Shown here: in pieces, positions 12,504-24,414 of the stretch | How the letters are laid out: each line of letters starts with the position of its first letter | Numbering within the stretch: the stretch's first letter is position 1 | NCBI GenBank assembly: GCA_039545355.1 | Contig: BCJJ01000003.1 | Location: 806,001-870,000, forward strand | DNA: 64,000 nt | Reading direction: 5' to 3' | DNA from: Trichosporon coremiiforme | Taxonomy: Eukaryota > Basidiomycota > Tremellomycetes > Trichosporonales > Trichosporonaceae | Program-made: the position numbers and the translations under genes | The notes under the pieces: generated by a model | The model's input: the letters and a program-made list of their open reading frames with translations, nothing else | What the model was told of the DNA's origin: nothing | Database searches by the model: none

Positions 12504-14971
12504 GTGGGCTACAGAAGCAGATGGGGATGGAGTAGCAGAAGCGATGCAGTAGTCGAGATGAGTTGCTGCTTGGTGGCAGCTGAAGAAGACGCGAGTGAGA
12601 GGTGGATTAAATATGCTGCTGAGCTGAAGAGGATAATGCGAGATGAGAGCGATAGAGCGAAATCAGATGGAGGAGAGGGGAAGTGCCAGGGTGTTGCCCG
12701 CGGTGCCCGAGGTAAGGGCGGTGAGGGTGAACACCGATCCGGGCAGCGGCGCCTGAAGAGAGCTTGGGCGCCGAGGGAGGAGTATGGGGTACGACAGACC
12801 AAGCCTGCACTTGCATGCATTCTGCCGCGGGCTTGGAGTGTCTGCAGGTCATCTGCAGACCGTTCGGTCGCAGGACGTCAGCGCTGCCATGCGACAGAAC
12901 AACCGCACATGCACCCTCGCGACCGCACGGCGAAACCACACAGCGTGCGGCAGCAGCGCTGATCTCCTGATCTTGCACAAGGTAGGGCGGATGAGCAGTT
13001 GGTCTAGGTTTGCCCCGGACGCCCTAGGTCCCACACCCTGATCTCGACTGCATGGCATGGTTCTCAAACGAAGAGTTTACTAATGCTCGTCATCCTTCCC
13101 ACTCGTTTACGGCCCACCCACGGCCCGGACGGTACGGCATCTGTAGCCTTGTGGTCCTGGTGGGATCATGTGCAGGAGGTTGCAGCAGGAGAGGCACAAG
13201 CTCGAGCAACAACTGGATGCGCGGTGTTCTACCTGGGCCCTCGCCGGTTCCTCTGATTTTGGCTCTGCAGGTGTCCGCGGTCGGTCCTCTATCTCGCCCG
13301 ACACTGCTGGGACGACCATGCTGGAGCACGAAACCTACAATTGTGCCGGAATCGAATTAACAATGGGAAAGCGCTGGAACTGGGTCCCATCGCTCCGTGA
13401 GAGGTCGATGACAGCAGGTCAATTGACGCAAACCCAGTCTGACCCTGCATTCCCCTTACTCAACTGTACTGCACCGATCGCCCTGAGGTTGCTGGCACTG
13501 TATTCCCTCCTCAATTCCCCTCCCAAGTGTTGGACACACGGCTGCTGCAGCCTTTTCAGCTCGGTCTCTCAGCATCGTTGTCTACACCCGAGGCACCTCT
13601 GCTCTCTTGTGCACCGCGGTTCACTTATCCTCGTCTTTTAGCTCTCGGACAGCGGGCCAACAACGAATCACATGCCCCTTCAGGCAAAACGAGGCGAGAC
13701 CTCGCACTGGTATCTAATCAGCGAACATGACACCTCGTCCGAAGCGACGTATCCTTGAGAACTGCTAGTGAGAGACACATGTTTCGCGAACCCTCCGCAA
13801 ATCCGCCACTTATCGGCCACTGCGGCAGGAACGAGGTCAAATGAAATGGAGCTCGCGGCACTCTTCTCCGCAGACCGCACTGAAGGCCGCACTGATGGCA
13901 CCGGGCTAGGCTCAACACCGAAAAGGATGGGACCCGACCCAGTCCGGGCCCCGCGTCGACATTAGACTGGCTGACACCCAAGGCACATATCCTCTGGAGA
14001 TCTTTAATCAACTGCACCGAACTCCAACATCGCTCGGCCACGGTTCGGTCATGACTGGGCATGAGACAATGCCAGTCGTGAGAGGCAGGGTTTCGAGAGA
14101 GGCGAGAGGTGACAACGAGTACACGGAGCTGCGGATCAACGAGAACTTGACTAGCCAGACGATAGCCTCCTCCCGTCGACGTCCAACGGGTTGCCCAATG
14201 GAGAAACTTGCCGGACACATGAGAGCACATCTAGGATCGATGACTCCCATGGCAGCCCTCAGTACTCGAGCTTATCGGAGTATGATCTCACCACGACCCT
14301 GGTTTACTCATGTCTCGGCTCGTAATATCACTCATGTTGCCAGGTCAGCGGCTAGGGTAGTCCCTATGTCACGGCTCTCCGCAGATCGTCGTCGTAATGG
14401 CAAAGAACGTGCCACTCGCCGACTGCGGACCAGCGATGGTTACCGCTGTCCTTGGATCCATATGGAGTCCTCCAGGCAGGCCGTTCTGGGCTTGAGCAGC
14501 GAGCAAAATCGTATTCAGTCGTCCCTCTGGACTCTCAGCCCTTAATGGATTTCCCTGTCGCCCTTCACCTCGTTCCAGCATTTCGTCACATTTCCCCTGC
14601 TTCGTACTAACCCTTACGAAACCTCCAGTTCCTCTTGATCACCGATAACTGGGGGGCAGGTGATCGCAAACTCGACTAAACGAACAGGATCAAACCTTAA
14701 TGCACAGGATGTCCCTCGAAAGCCCACGCTATCGGTCTTGAATGAGCACTTCGGCCAGCCTGGACCGCACGGATATGCCTGGGACGGAACGCTCCTGAGC
14801 ACCAGATCACTTCCACCAACATTAGGGTGCCAGGTGCCACTCACTGTACTGGATCGAGGTAACGGACCAATGTTCATTCGTGGATTGTATACAACTGCAG
14901 CCTACGTGGCGAGAACGGTGTGACGAGCATGGCAACGGGCATCCTATGGACAAGAAAGGGAGGACTGGCGA
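12504..14971. other. intergenic region, promoter of the zinc-cluster gene and 3' flank of the MFS gene
   Basis: An A/T-rich TATTTAA-like element on the minus strand near 12606-12615 could be the core promoter of the transcription factor gene. Other open frames (for example 13718-14230 minus and 14051-14545 plus) overlap each other antisense and show no domain. Confidence 0.45.
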
Positions 14972-17140
14972 TCAATGACCAGCCATAACGCTGGTCTGGA
15001 CGTAACCCCAGTACGCTTTCCGCGACTTTGATCTCCAGGCTTTGCCATATTTGACGACTATGAGGAATGAAGCATAAATGGCCATGCCGACCATGGCTGC
15101 TGTGATGAAAGTGTTTTGGTACCCCATGGTGAGCCACGGGGTGATGCCGTATCCAATAGCGAAAGAAAGAGAGTTCTGTAATTAGTTGTAATGTCGTGCG
15201 AATCCTCGGTTGAACTCACTCTAATGATCATCACCGTAACCATGACCTCACCACCGAGGTCTTTGTAAGAGTCAAGAGCGTAGCTGATAGCAAATGCCCC
15301 ACCTGTCGCCGAAGTGAATGCAATGAGCATGAAGCCCACCACGAGCCCGAACCAGTGGACATGGTGCGCTGCGCCGACACCCCAGAGTATGAGACCCGCT
15401 GGAAGCACGATCGTGTTCATGGTGAGGAGCCACAGGCGCTCCTCAGGCTCGCGGACGCCCTTGTTGCGCCGTGCGTAGAAGATCGAGAACTTGTCCGAAA
15501 CCCAGCCGCTCCATACCCAGGCCAGAATCGCGCCAATCGTGGGACCAAAGTACGTCAGACCCACCATGGAGGCCGAGAAGTTGTACGTTCCAGTGAATAT
15601 CATGGAGGACGTCGCGTTTAGCACGTTGAACCATACGAGGGCAGCGCCGTAGATGAAACCGGACCAGAACACTACCGGGAACCGCAGCAGCAGAAGCGGC
15701 CTGTACATCATTGTGAACATTGTCTTGTAGCTGAGCCATCGACGACGGAACAAGCGAAGGCGCTGCAGCCATGTGTAGGGCGTTCCGTACAGGTGTGGAT
15801 GTTCTGGGATGATGGTCTCGTCCCATTTCTCCTCCACCTTCCCGGCGGAAGTGACACTCTTGCCTTCCCCGATAACCTCGACATCCGTTTGGGTAGAGGC
15901 TCGGTCGACAGAGTGTTTCTCGGCCAGCTCCGTTGTGCCGCGGTCAAAGTTTGTCTGCATTGTTAGTGCCTTGAACGTTGCATGGGAATCTCGGGCCAAG
16001 CTCGGAATGCCAGGAATGACTGAGAATGAGGGAACGGCGATCGGGATCTGGAGCTATCCTTCCCTTCGCACAAATGATGCACGCCGATCCTCCTTACTCA
16101 CCTCTTCCAGAAACAGAAACAAGATGACGAGTCCGACCGCAAGTTCGATGGCCGACACCCAGAACACCCACTTATATCCGAGCGCATCGTTCACGAACTA
16201 TGTGCATCAGCTCACACTTCTCGGAGCACTCACCCCGGCCCAGATGGGAGCAACAAAATTGGACGTGAAAAGCGCCATGCCGTAAAGGCCCATATAGAAC
16301 CCACGCTCATGGGCGTAGAACTGCACGAGTCAGCTGCGATTCCCAGGACGCAAGCGCAAGGGTGCCTGAGGTCGACTTACCACGTCCGCGAATGAAATCT
16401 CGACGAGGCTCTCTATGGGCGCGGCAAAGAACCCCTGCAACACTTTGTTTGCGAGCCACTGACTCTCAGTCTTGATCCAGATCATCCAGAACACTGTGGC
16501 CTGCGTAAGACAGTCAGGACAGTTCTACCGTGTAGTCTTCGCCAGATTGGCTTTCCAAGGGTCATGCAGCGTAATCTCCCGATGCTACTCACGAGGTGGC
16601 AGACACCGGTGATGAGATAGACCGGGCGCTCACCAAAGGTAAGAGCCAAGGGTTGCGTGATGAGGGCACCCCATCCCAGGAGGAGGAACACTGTTGTCAG
16701 CGACGTTGACCGCCAACTCACTGTATCCAGTCCCTGCATTCAAAGTCGAGACGGGGATACCAGTGTTCTCAGAGATAAGCGTTAGAACAGAATAAAGAGA
16801 TGCAGAGGCCATGCCCGTCGCCAACGTATCTTTGTGAGGTTAGTTTTGATTCCACGGGCCTGTCACGCAGACCTGTTACGCGCCACTTACAAATAACAAG
16901 CATGGCCACTTGAAGCATCTTTCGTCGATGGGTCCAGCGCAACGGATCGTTTACGTCGTTGGACGGCACTGGGGACAAGATAATGTCCGAGGCAGCCTCA
17001 GCGTGCTGCTCACCTGCCATGCCCCCGTCGACGTCGACGAGCATGATTGTGCCCGGGATGGGCAAGTTCTGAGTATCAATGGGCTGTGTCGTCGCCATGA
17101 TGGCGATTTGCGATGGCGTTGAGTGGGAGAACGTTGTCAT
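14972..17140 (-). CDS. 12-TM major facilitator superfamily transporter, DHA1/Hol1-like
   Basis: Eight minus-strand exons close in one frame (565 residues): 17140-16891, 16829-16722, 16690-16593, 16500-16381, 16320-16234, 16197-16102, 15954-15220, 15175-14972. Introns are 31-147 bp. The N-terminus has VNDPLRWTHRRKMLQ, typical of this fungal family just before TM1. The second half has a long cytoplasmic loop and the motif YARRNKGVREPEERLW, also typical of Hol1-like carriers. It should be a plasma-membrane proton-coupled carrier of small organic cations or drugs; the substrate cannot be read. It is divergent from the amidase at 18201, so shared regulation or linked uptake and hydrolysis is possible. 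An in-frame ATG at 17098 is an alternative start. Intron 2 is only 31 bp (16691-16721). Confidence 0.9.
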
Positions 17141-18080
17141 TGTGTGTGACGCCGCTCTCTTATGTAGTTTCCAACCAGTAAATCGCCATCTCCAGGGGGA
17201 AGGCTCTCGGACCTGAACCCGGTCTACTCCGTTGCCTGTCGCTAATCTAGTGCAACAGATGGGTTAGCTGCCAAGCGGTCAGCGACCAAACCTTTTCCAC
17301 ACTTGCCTTCGTCAGGCAGACGAGCGAGGGGCACCTAACGAGGTGATACAGCACTTGAATTGGGGAATGGCGCAGAGACATACATGTGGGGCTGATAAGA
17401 GTGGAGATATCGATGTAGGCGGGCATAGGCGGGAAGCGACAGGCGGGAAGCGACAAGCGGGAAGCGACAAGCGACAAGCGACGAGTGGAGGAGCGCCTCC
17501 AAGACGCGAAGTGTGGGCAAGACCGCACTTGTGACTGAGTGTCGAGACTTGGAGTTGATGCAGAGGACGGTTTGGACCTGACCGCTGCTTCTCGTCACGT
17601 CAGCTTAATCAGCTCCAAAGATGACCCAGGCCGTTCTATGCACACCGAAACCACAGCCTTGAGGTTTGCTGAGATTGTGGCGGGATACAGTGAACGTGTT
17701 GTCAGTCTTCGCACTGATGTGGGCAGAGAGCAAAGTCTACACTGCCCACTTGTGAACGCCTCGGACCCGTGCTGCATAAACAGCGAGCAGTTGCGGACGC
17801 CACTGAAGCGACTAGCGAGAGACGATTGGCGTCAAGCGGCAGTCTCATCACGGGATCTCCTTATTCAGCCGTCTTTATCTTGTGACCGTGCCTCTTGGCG
17901 ATCCGAGTTCGTCAGAATCCAAGCGTACCGCTTGCCCACTCTATAACCTCCGCGGGGTTGGGTTTTAGCTCCACACAAAGGTCCCCACATAGGCGAGTGC
18001 CGTGGTGCCATTGTTTCGAATCTGGACGCCCAGGAGCCGGGATGTCGCTTCGCAATTATCACATTGTGAACTCGTGAATG
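17141..18080. other. divergent promoter region between the MFS carrier and the amidase
   Basis: About 1 kb separates the two start codons. It holds a nested 14/7-bp tandem repeat (17427-17481) and, close to the amidase, a TTATCA (GATA-factor core on the minus strand) at 18056-18061. No gene is seen. Confidence 0.5.
17427..17481. repeat. nested tandem repeat, 14-bp unit decaying to 7-bp unit
   Basis: Three near-identical copies of AGGCGGGAAGCGAC are followed by two copies of AAGCGAC, the second half of the same unit. It lies about 290 bp upstream of the MFS start codon. Confidence 0.8.
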
Positions 18081-18087
18081 TATATAG
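18081..18087 (+). promoter_or_regulatory. TATA box of the amidase gene
   Basis: TATATAG lies 114-120 bases before the ATG at 18201. An in-frame upstream ATG at 18078 overlaps this element and so should not be in the mRNA, which supports 18201 as the start. Confidence 0.45.
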
Positions 18088-18200
18088 CTGAGTTTACTGC
18101 AACGCCCGCCCACCAACTCTTCCACATCTCCAAGCTCGGCGGCTGCTGCCCACACCTACGCCCCTCGAACACCCATCCGCTCTCGCGACTTTCAGCCAAC

Positions 18201-20739
18201 ATGGTGCAGGATCCTGTCGACGACTACTCCGTCCGTGCCGCTCAAGCTATCGCTGATCGCGATGCCACGATTCCCAAGGAATGGCTGCTGCTGAAGAGCG
18301 CGTACCCCCTGCCAAACAATGTAACTCCTTTACTGGGCCTGAAGCTTTCCCCGGAGGAGCTGGCCATTGTCGATCTCCCAGCCTACGAGCTCCGAGACAA
18401 AATTGCCGGGGGCGAGCTCTCCGCCGTTGACGTCACCACGGCCTACCTCAAGGCTGCGGCTGTCGCCCAGCAGACTGTCAACTGCGTTGTTGAACTCATC
18501 CCCGACGAGGCTCTGGAGCGAGCCCGCTGGCTTGACGAGCAGCTCGAGTCTACTGGGAAGCCCGTAGGACCGCTCCACGGTGTTCCCGTCAGCTTGAAGG
18601 ACCACATCAATCTGAAAGGGCATGATAGCCCCTGTGGTATCCTCAGCTTTGTAGGCAACATGGTTGCCAAAGACGACGCTCATCTCGTGTCCATCTTGCG
18701 CGATGCTGGCGCCGTGTTCCATGTCAGTGAGTAGCGCTTGGTTGGTTGAACGACATCTCTGCGCACTCCAACTTCACATGCCCTGTTTGCTGTTAGCTGT
18801 CACCATGCCCATCTGACTTCAAGGCCGCGCTGACCGCAGAAACCACCAACCCTCAGTCTCTCATGCACCTCGAGACATGCTCTTACCTCGGAACGACCCG
18901 GTGCCCGTACAACCCGGCTCTCACCAGCGGTGGCAGCTCTGGGGGCGAAGGGGCTACCATGGGAATGAAAGCATCCGCCCTTGGTGTGGGCACCGACATC
19001 GGTGGCTCTGTGCGATCTGTGAGTGCTTGAACTTCTCTTCTTGCGTTGTTATCGTGTGTTTTGGTCAGAGTTCGGCGAATTTTGGTTGGCGTGGCTGGGA
19101 CATCGGCGTCTTGTTTTTGCCGATCTGTTTCAATCCAGTTTACTGCGCAACCTCCTCTGAGCATAACGCGGCTGCTCTTCACCGCCAAGCAGGTGAGGAG
19201 AAGATGACGAACAAGACTTGCATAATAGACGGGTCCGGGGTCCGGCGATTGGGGCTCGCGGAGCAACGAGATCTGGACGCCGCATGGGATGGTCTACTTT
19301 GACCGCGCCATGTCCGGCGGCCGAGCTGTCATTTCGGACGTCATGCCGAGAGGGACCGACGGCGTGTTGGTCCGGGTCCGACAACAAAAATGTCGTCCTA
19401 TCTCATATAAGCCGCTTTGCTCCGCATCTACTGCCTCCTTCCCATCTTGCTTCGTACCCCATCATTGCTTGCACCACACTCTCGCTCCAGCTGCGTGGCT
19501 CCGCCCCCCCCTTCGCCCGAATCCGCCATTCATGACCCACGTCCCACACCGACATCCTCTCGCACTCACTCCTCTTCCACTGCCCCTGGGGACCTGCTTT
19601 CCCTCCCCCTGCCTCGCGACACGAATCCGATCCCACTATGCCGACTATCTGCCCTCCTCGACACCTGATGGCTCCCAGCAATGCCCAACGTCTACTCACA
19701 CTTTTAGCCAGCCGCCGCTAATGGCGTCTTTGCCTTCAAGCCTTCGTCACGCCGCCTCCCCTATGAGGGTTGCAACATGCCTGTCGGCCCCGCTGGCTGG
19801 GAGGGCGTGCTCTGCACACAAGGCCCCTTCGCCCGTAACGCACGAGACCTCGAGGAGTACATGCGTGTGATTCTGGACTCCAAGCCTTGGGAGAAGGACC
19901 CGACGTATGTCAAGATCAGCTGGCGTCGGACATGACTGACCCTCAGCTTGCACTACCGGCCCTGGCGCAAGCTTGAAACCCCTAAGCACCTGCGCATCGG
20001 CATCGTTAGAGACGATGGCGTCGTGGCGCCGGTGACCCCCATCCGCCGCGTTCTCGAGGCAGCGATCGAGAAGCTCTCTTCAGGTAAGGGTGACACCACG
20101 TTCGAGCTCGTCGAGTACACGCTGCCTTCCCCGGAGGAGGCTTGGAAGATTATCACGTCTCTGTACTGGCCGGACGCAGGCGACATGGTCCGTTCCAACC
20201 TCGCCGCTGCCAACGAGCCCGTCATGGAGCTGACCGACTGGATCCTCACTGAGGGCGGTAAGAAGCCCACGCTCGAGGAGGCGCTGGAGCGCATCGTCTC
20301 CCGCGACCAGTGGAGGTCGATGCTTGCCAAGCACTGGCACGACGCCGCGCTTGACGTCGTCCTTGCTCCCGTCGGCCCGACTCCCGCACCGAAGCACGGC
20401 ACGGCCAAGTACTGGAACTACACATCATACTGGAACCTCGCCGACTATCCCGCTGTCGTCTTCCCGACGGGCATGTTCGTCGACCCGACGCTCGATGTCC
20501 ACGAGCCTGAGCGCCAGCCTCGCAACGACAAGGAGGCGTTCGTCTGGAACAACTATGACGCAGAGACATTTGCTGGCGTGAGTTCAACTTATAAGCGAGC
20601 GTCGCGGCTCATTCCCATCTTCCGTATGCCGGTGCTAACTTGATAGGCGCCGATCGGTCTCCAGCTCATCGGGTACCAAGCTCACGACGAGGAGACGCTG
20701 GCGGCGTTGCGCGCTGTGCTGGCCGCACTCAAGGCTTGA
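18201..20739 (+). CDS. amidase-signature family hydrolase (acetamidase/FAAH-like)
   Basis: Exons 18201-18726, 18840-19018, 19708-19904, 19947-20577 and 20647-20739 give 541 residues, the usual size of fungal amidases. The Ser-Ser-Lys triad is visible: Lys133 in PVSLKD, Ser208 in GGSSGG and Ser232 in TDIGGSVRS. The 24-residue spacing of the serines equals that of FAAH Ser217 and Ser241. The N-terminus (YSVRAAQAIADRDATIPKEW) is typical of fungal general amidases. It should hydrolyse a small or acyl amide to an acid plus ammonia or an amine, probably in the cytosol. Introns 1, 3 and 4 are 42-113 bp, but intron 2 is 689 bp, lies immediately after the catalytic GGSVRS motif, and lacks the usual branch site near its acceptor (see findings). 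Confidence 0.9.
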
Positions 20740-23700
20740 ACTGCCGCTTCCGCGGTCCCAAACATATCTGCTTTCCTAATTTCGTTCGTCTGATTACGAA
20801 GACCCGAAGAATCTGACCGCAAGAATAAACCTGTGACTGTGACCTGTGAGCGACAACCACGGAGGGCCCGGCTGCGTTGGGGCGGAGGAGGAAGCTAGAG
20901 CTTTCACGATCTCGTACTCCCGCTAGTGTCGTTAGTGAATCGGCTGGTGCAATTCACGGCCTGGAAACTACAAGATACCCGGAGCTTCATCATAGGCTGC
21001 TTGGACATACCTATGGTGTGATGTATATCCCAAACAAAGTGGCTCAAATTAGCAGCTTCCTTCGGAATCGTTCCACGCATTAGTAGCCGGGTCAGTGTCC
21101 TGGTTGTCTCGCTCGTCTCAGAGAGGTCTCAGGATGGGGCATCGCCTCAGTCTTCGGCAGGACTTGCCGTTTAAACCTCGATCGGTCGGGCTTTTGGCCT
21201 CAAACTTCGACTCCTGCTAAGCACGGGTAGCCTTGTCTGCGGATCGCGGAAGGTGCGCAGAAGCTGCTTGCTGCGATCCAGCTTCGAACTCGCCTTCTTC
21301 CAGCTTCCGCGCGCGATCGAGTTCAGAAGCATGTTGCGCAGTCACAGCACCCTTCAGACGCACAGTCGAGTCGACGAATGTCCTGTGCGTATCAACACGA
21401 AGCGAACGTGTCCCGACATGGTTCCCCGGACAGCCGGATCGCCTCAGTCGACTCGATGTCGCGCTAGCAGTTCCTGGTGTCAACGAAGTGCCGGTGCGCC
21501 ACGGGGTAGCGTCAACCGGACTTGATACTATCGGATCAGTGTCACGCTCGAGCGGGGCCACTCGGGAGAGGGGAGATGTGGGGCTGCGCGCTCCACATTG
21601 AACGCGTTCCCAAGCACGCGCGGCCGTGCAGGGACGCGTAGGACCAGGCAACAATGAAACTGGGAGGGACACCGCAAGCCGCAAGCTCCCAGGATCTCTC
21701 GCCTCGTTTGGGAATGTTTCCGGGTCCATCAAGCAACCGGCAGTCCCCTGATTTCGGATGATCATGGACTCCCATATGGGAGCTGATGTCGGGATGCTGA
21801 TCGCGAGTCTGTTATCAGCGGGTGAGCGGGTATCAAACCCAAGCTCAGCTGTCTCGGCGGAGATCCCAGCATGTGCTGAGCACAACCAAGAGATCCCCGA
21901 ATCATGGTGTTCACGAGGGAAGATCGGACCCGGACGGTCAGGTACAAGACAACCGGGCAGTGGCTTGTGTGTGCGTGAGTGTGCGTGCAGTGCTGGCAGA
22001 CAGTGCGCAGTGCGGGTGTGCACGGGCTATCTGCGAAAGCGGCTCGCGGATGGCGGGGGAGTGCGTAGCGCCGCGGACAAAGTAACGAGGGACCGAAGGC
22101 GGAGAGGTAGAATGGGCAGTGCGTGGACACGAGCACCTGACTTGAGTGCCTGCCGGACAGTCATGCCATGCGCCAGGCGCCACCGACCGCCAGTGCCGGC
22201 AACTGCGGGCAGACCTCCACTTATCGTACTTGTCCGATCCCTCCAGGCCCTCCGCTTACTTTCGTCAAGGCGCCCGGTTACGAGTGCCGTCGTCAACGGT
22301 CAACATTGATCCCCGATCATGCACCATGCATGCCTCACTAACTGCGACGTGCTGCGGCCTGCGTCTGCCCCACCCCCGGTCCCCACTATCGTTCCGCATG
22401 CTCCGTGGGGTCGATCGAGCCGGTCGATCCGGGGTTGCTGCTGCAGTCTGCGGGGCGGTCAGACGCCGACGCAGCAGTGACAACCCATCCATCCGTCCAT
22501 GCGAACGACGCAGTGAGCGCAGTGCTCCGGCCACGAGGCGGCAGGTGGCGGTCATGCTGCCTTGTCCGCTGTCAACCCAGGCGCATGACCCGAGCGCGGA
22601 TGCGACGCTTCAGGTGCTCCCCTTCTCGGCCTTCTCGGGCTCTGGATGTACATCGCCACCCACTCGATTCGCTGCCAAGCAGGCACTCAACGCAAACATT
22701 ACTCTATGCTGTGCCTGTGTACTGTTACCTTTGGCCAGCCCAGCGAACAAGCAGCGAGGACCCGGGGTCGAAAGATTTTTCGAAGCCCAGCCGGGTATCG
22801 TAGGTCACCGAGTTTTCGCCCGGCATTCATGGGCCACCACCGCCCAGGACATGTCGCAGGCGCAGGCGTCGCAGGCGGCAGCGGCACGCAGACAGAGGAA
22901 GGCCAGGAAGACCGAGTGCATAGTGCATGATCCGGCTATCAACGCGCAGGACCTGAACAAGGTTCACGCACAGGAAACAGGTCCATCTGCTAGTCTGGTC
23001 CTAGACATGTGCCAGCAACTGTGGACGGCATGCCTCGTCTCACCACTTAGGCATGCGCGAGGAGACTGCCAGGATGGTCAACAGACTAAGCACGATTAAC
23101 TGCCTAATCGAGTTTACGTTTCTGCTTATGCGGGCTGCGATTCGTCACCGACTGGAGCCGCGTCCTGAATCCTAGAAAGCAGCTAGGCACTCTCGCCGCC
23201 GTGATCATGCGCCTCTGCAGCCTCTGCAGGCTCTGCTCCTTGCGCCTGTACCGTCAGGCCCAGAAGCCCATGGTCTAGCCTCCATTTGAATGCGCGCTCG
23301 GTACTAGACCCCGCACGCCCATACCTGTACGCCGCTCCTCGTCCTGAGGCAACTTGTTGCCAAGCACGTCCGGGTGATTGGCCAGACGGGTCGGACGAGC
23401 AGGCGAGGCAAGGTATGCTAGGTGCCGCCCAGCAGGTCAGCTGCACGGTATGCTGGCTTGGCGAGTGCTGGTGGTGGCTTGAGGGCAGAAGCCGGAGGCC
23501 GGAGGCACAGCAGTGCGCATTCACAGGACAGTCAAACAGCCCAGCGTGGGCCATGGGCCACCGCGTGACCATGGCCGGATGAGACGGATGAGCTTGTACA
23601 ATCCTTTGTTCATGTGCGGATGCTGCGCCAGTCTTTCCTGATGACCTCAGAGGGGGATGCCGTAGTCTGTCTGAAGTGTCTGAACTGAATCGCAGAATTT

Positions 23701-24414
23701 AGCATGTTCAGCACGCTCAGCCGTACGCCAGCCGGAGGACGCTAGCGAGTCGTGGTGTCGTGCAAAGTAGGCCCCTGCATCCCTGGCCCTCTCAAGGTCA
23801 AGGCCCCTCAGGCCTCAGGCGGGGAAGCACAAGCACAAGCAGCTGGGCGCATGCGGGCTGGGAGCGGAACAAGCAAGGGCGGCTTCAAGGAGAAGGAGGA
23901 CTCAGGACCCGTCTCGGGTGGTCTCCCTTGCTCGGCCTGTCCCTGACTGGCACTCGGGTGGGTGGAGAGGTACGGAGACCCTGACATGAGCATGAGCCCG
24001 GGTCGATTGTTGCCACTACAATCCATTGCCATCATGATCCAAGAACGAACCCAATCCAGCCCATCCCACTACCCACTACCCACTCCCACTAGCACCGTTA
24101 GGTCTGTTTGCGCGCGCGCTAGTCCTTTCTCCCCGCATCAGGCTCCAGTCTCATATCCGACCACTTCTGACCGTACCCTCTGTACCCTCTGTACCCTCTG
24201 TACCCTCTGTACCCTCTGTACCCTCCGTACCTTCCTACCTCGCCGCCCCTTGCCCCTCCTTGCCCCTCCTTCATCGCCGTCAATATAATACCAACAAGGC
24301 GTCTGCTCTTTTCTCTTCGTTGCCGTCCTCTTATCTTCGACCACCTTCTTGATACACCGCACAGTACTTTTCTTCTTCACCAGTACCCCTTGACCAGCCC
24401 GTCCGACCCCCAAC
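20740..24414. other. intergenic region of 3.7 kb
   Basis: The longest open frame (+, 22146-23099) and its antisense competitors show no domain, no splice signals and erratic composition, so I do not call a gene. A 9-bp repeat lies at 23211-23237 and another at 24173-24231. The last 200 bases are pyrimidine-rich, as expected of the leader of the four-TM gene. Confidence 0.45.
24173..24231. repeat. 9-bp minisatellite GTACCCTCT, about 6.5 copies
   Basis: Six head-to-tail copies of GTACCCTCT (the last ending in CC) plus a partial copy. It lies about 185-240 bp upstream of the start codon of the four-TM gene, probably in its promoter. Confidence 0.9.

Noticed and set aside
17990..18030. Possible tRNA B-box (GTTTCGAATC)
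   Set aside because: No matching A-box, acceptor stem or anticodon arm could be found around it.
22146..23099. 317-codon plus-strand frame as a gene
   Set aside because: Rich in Arg, Ser and Cys with erratic codon use, competing antisense frames, no domain and no splice signals.
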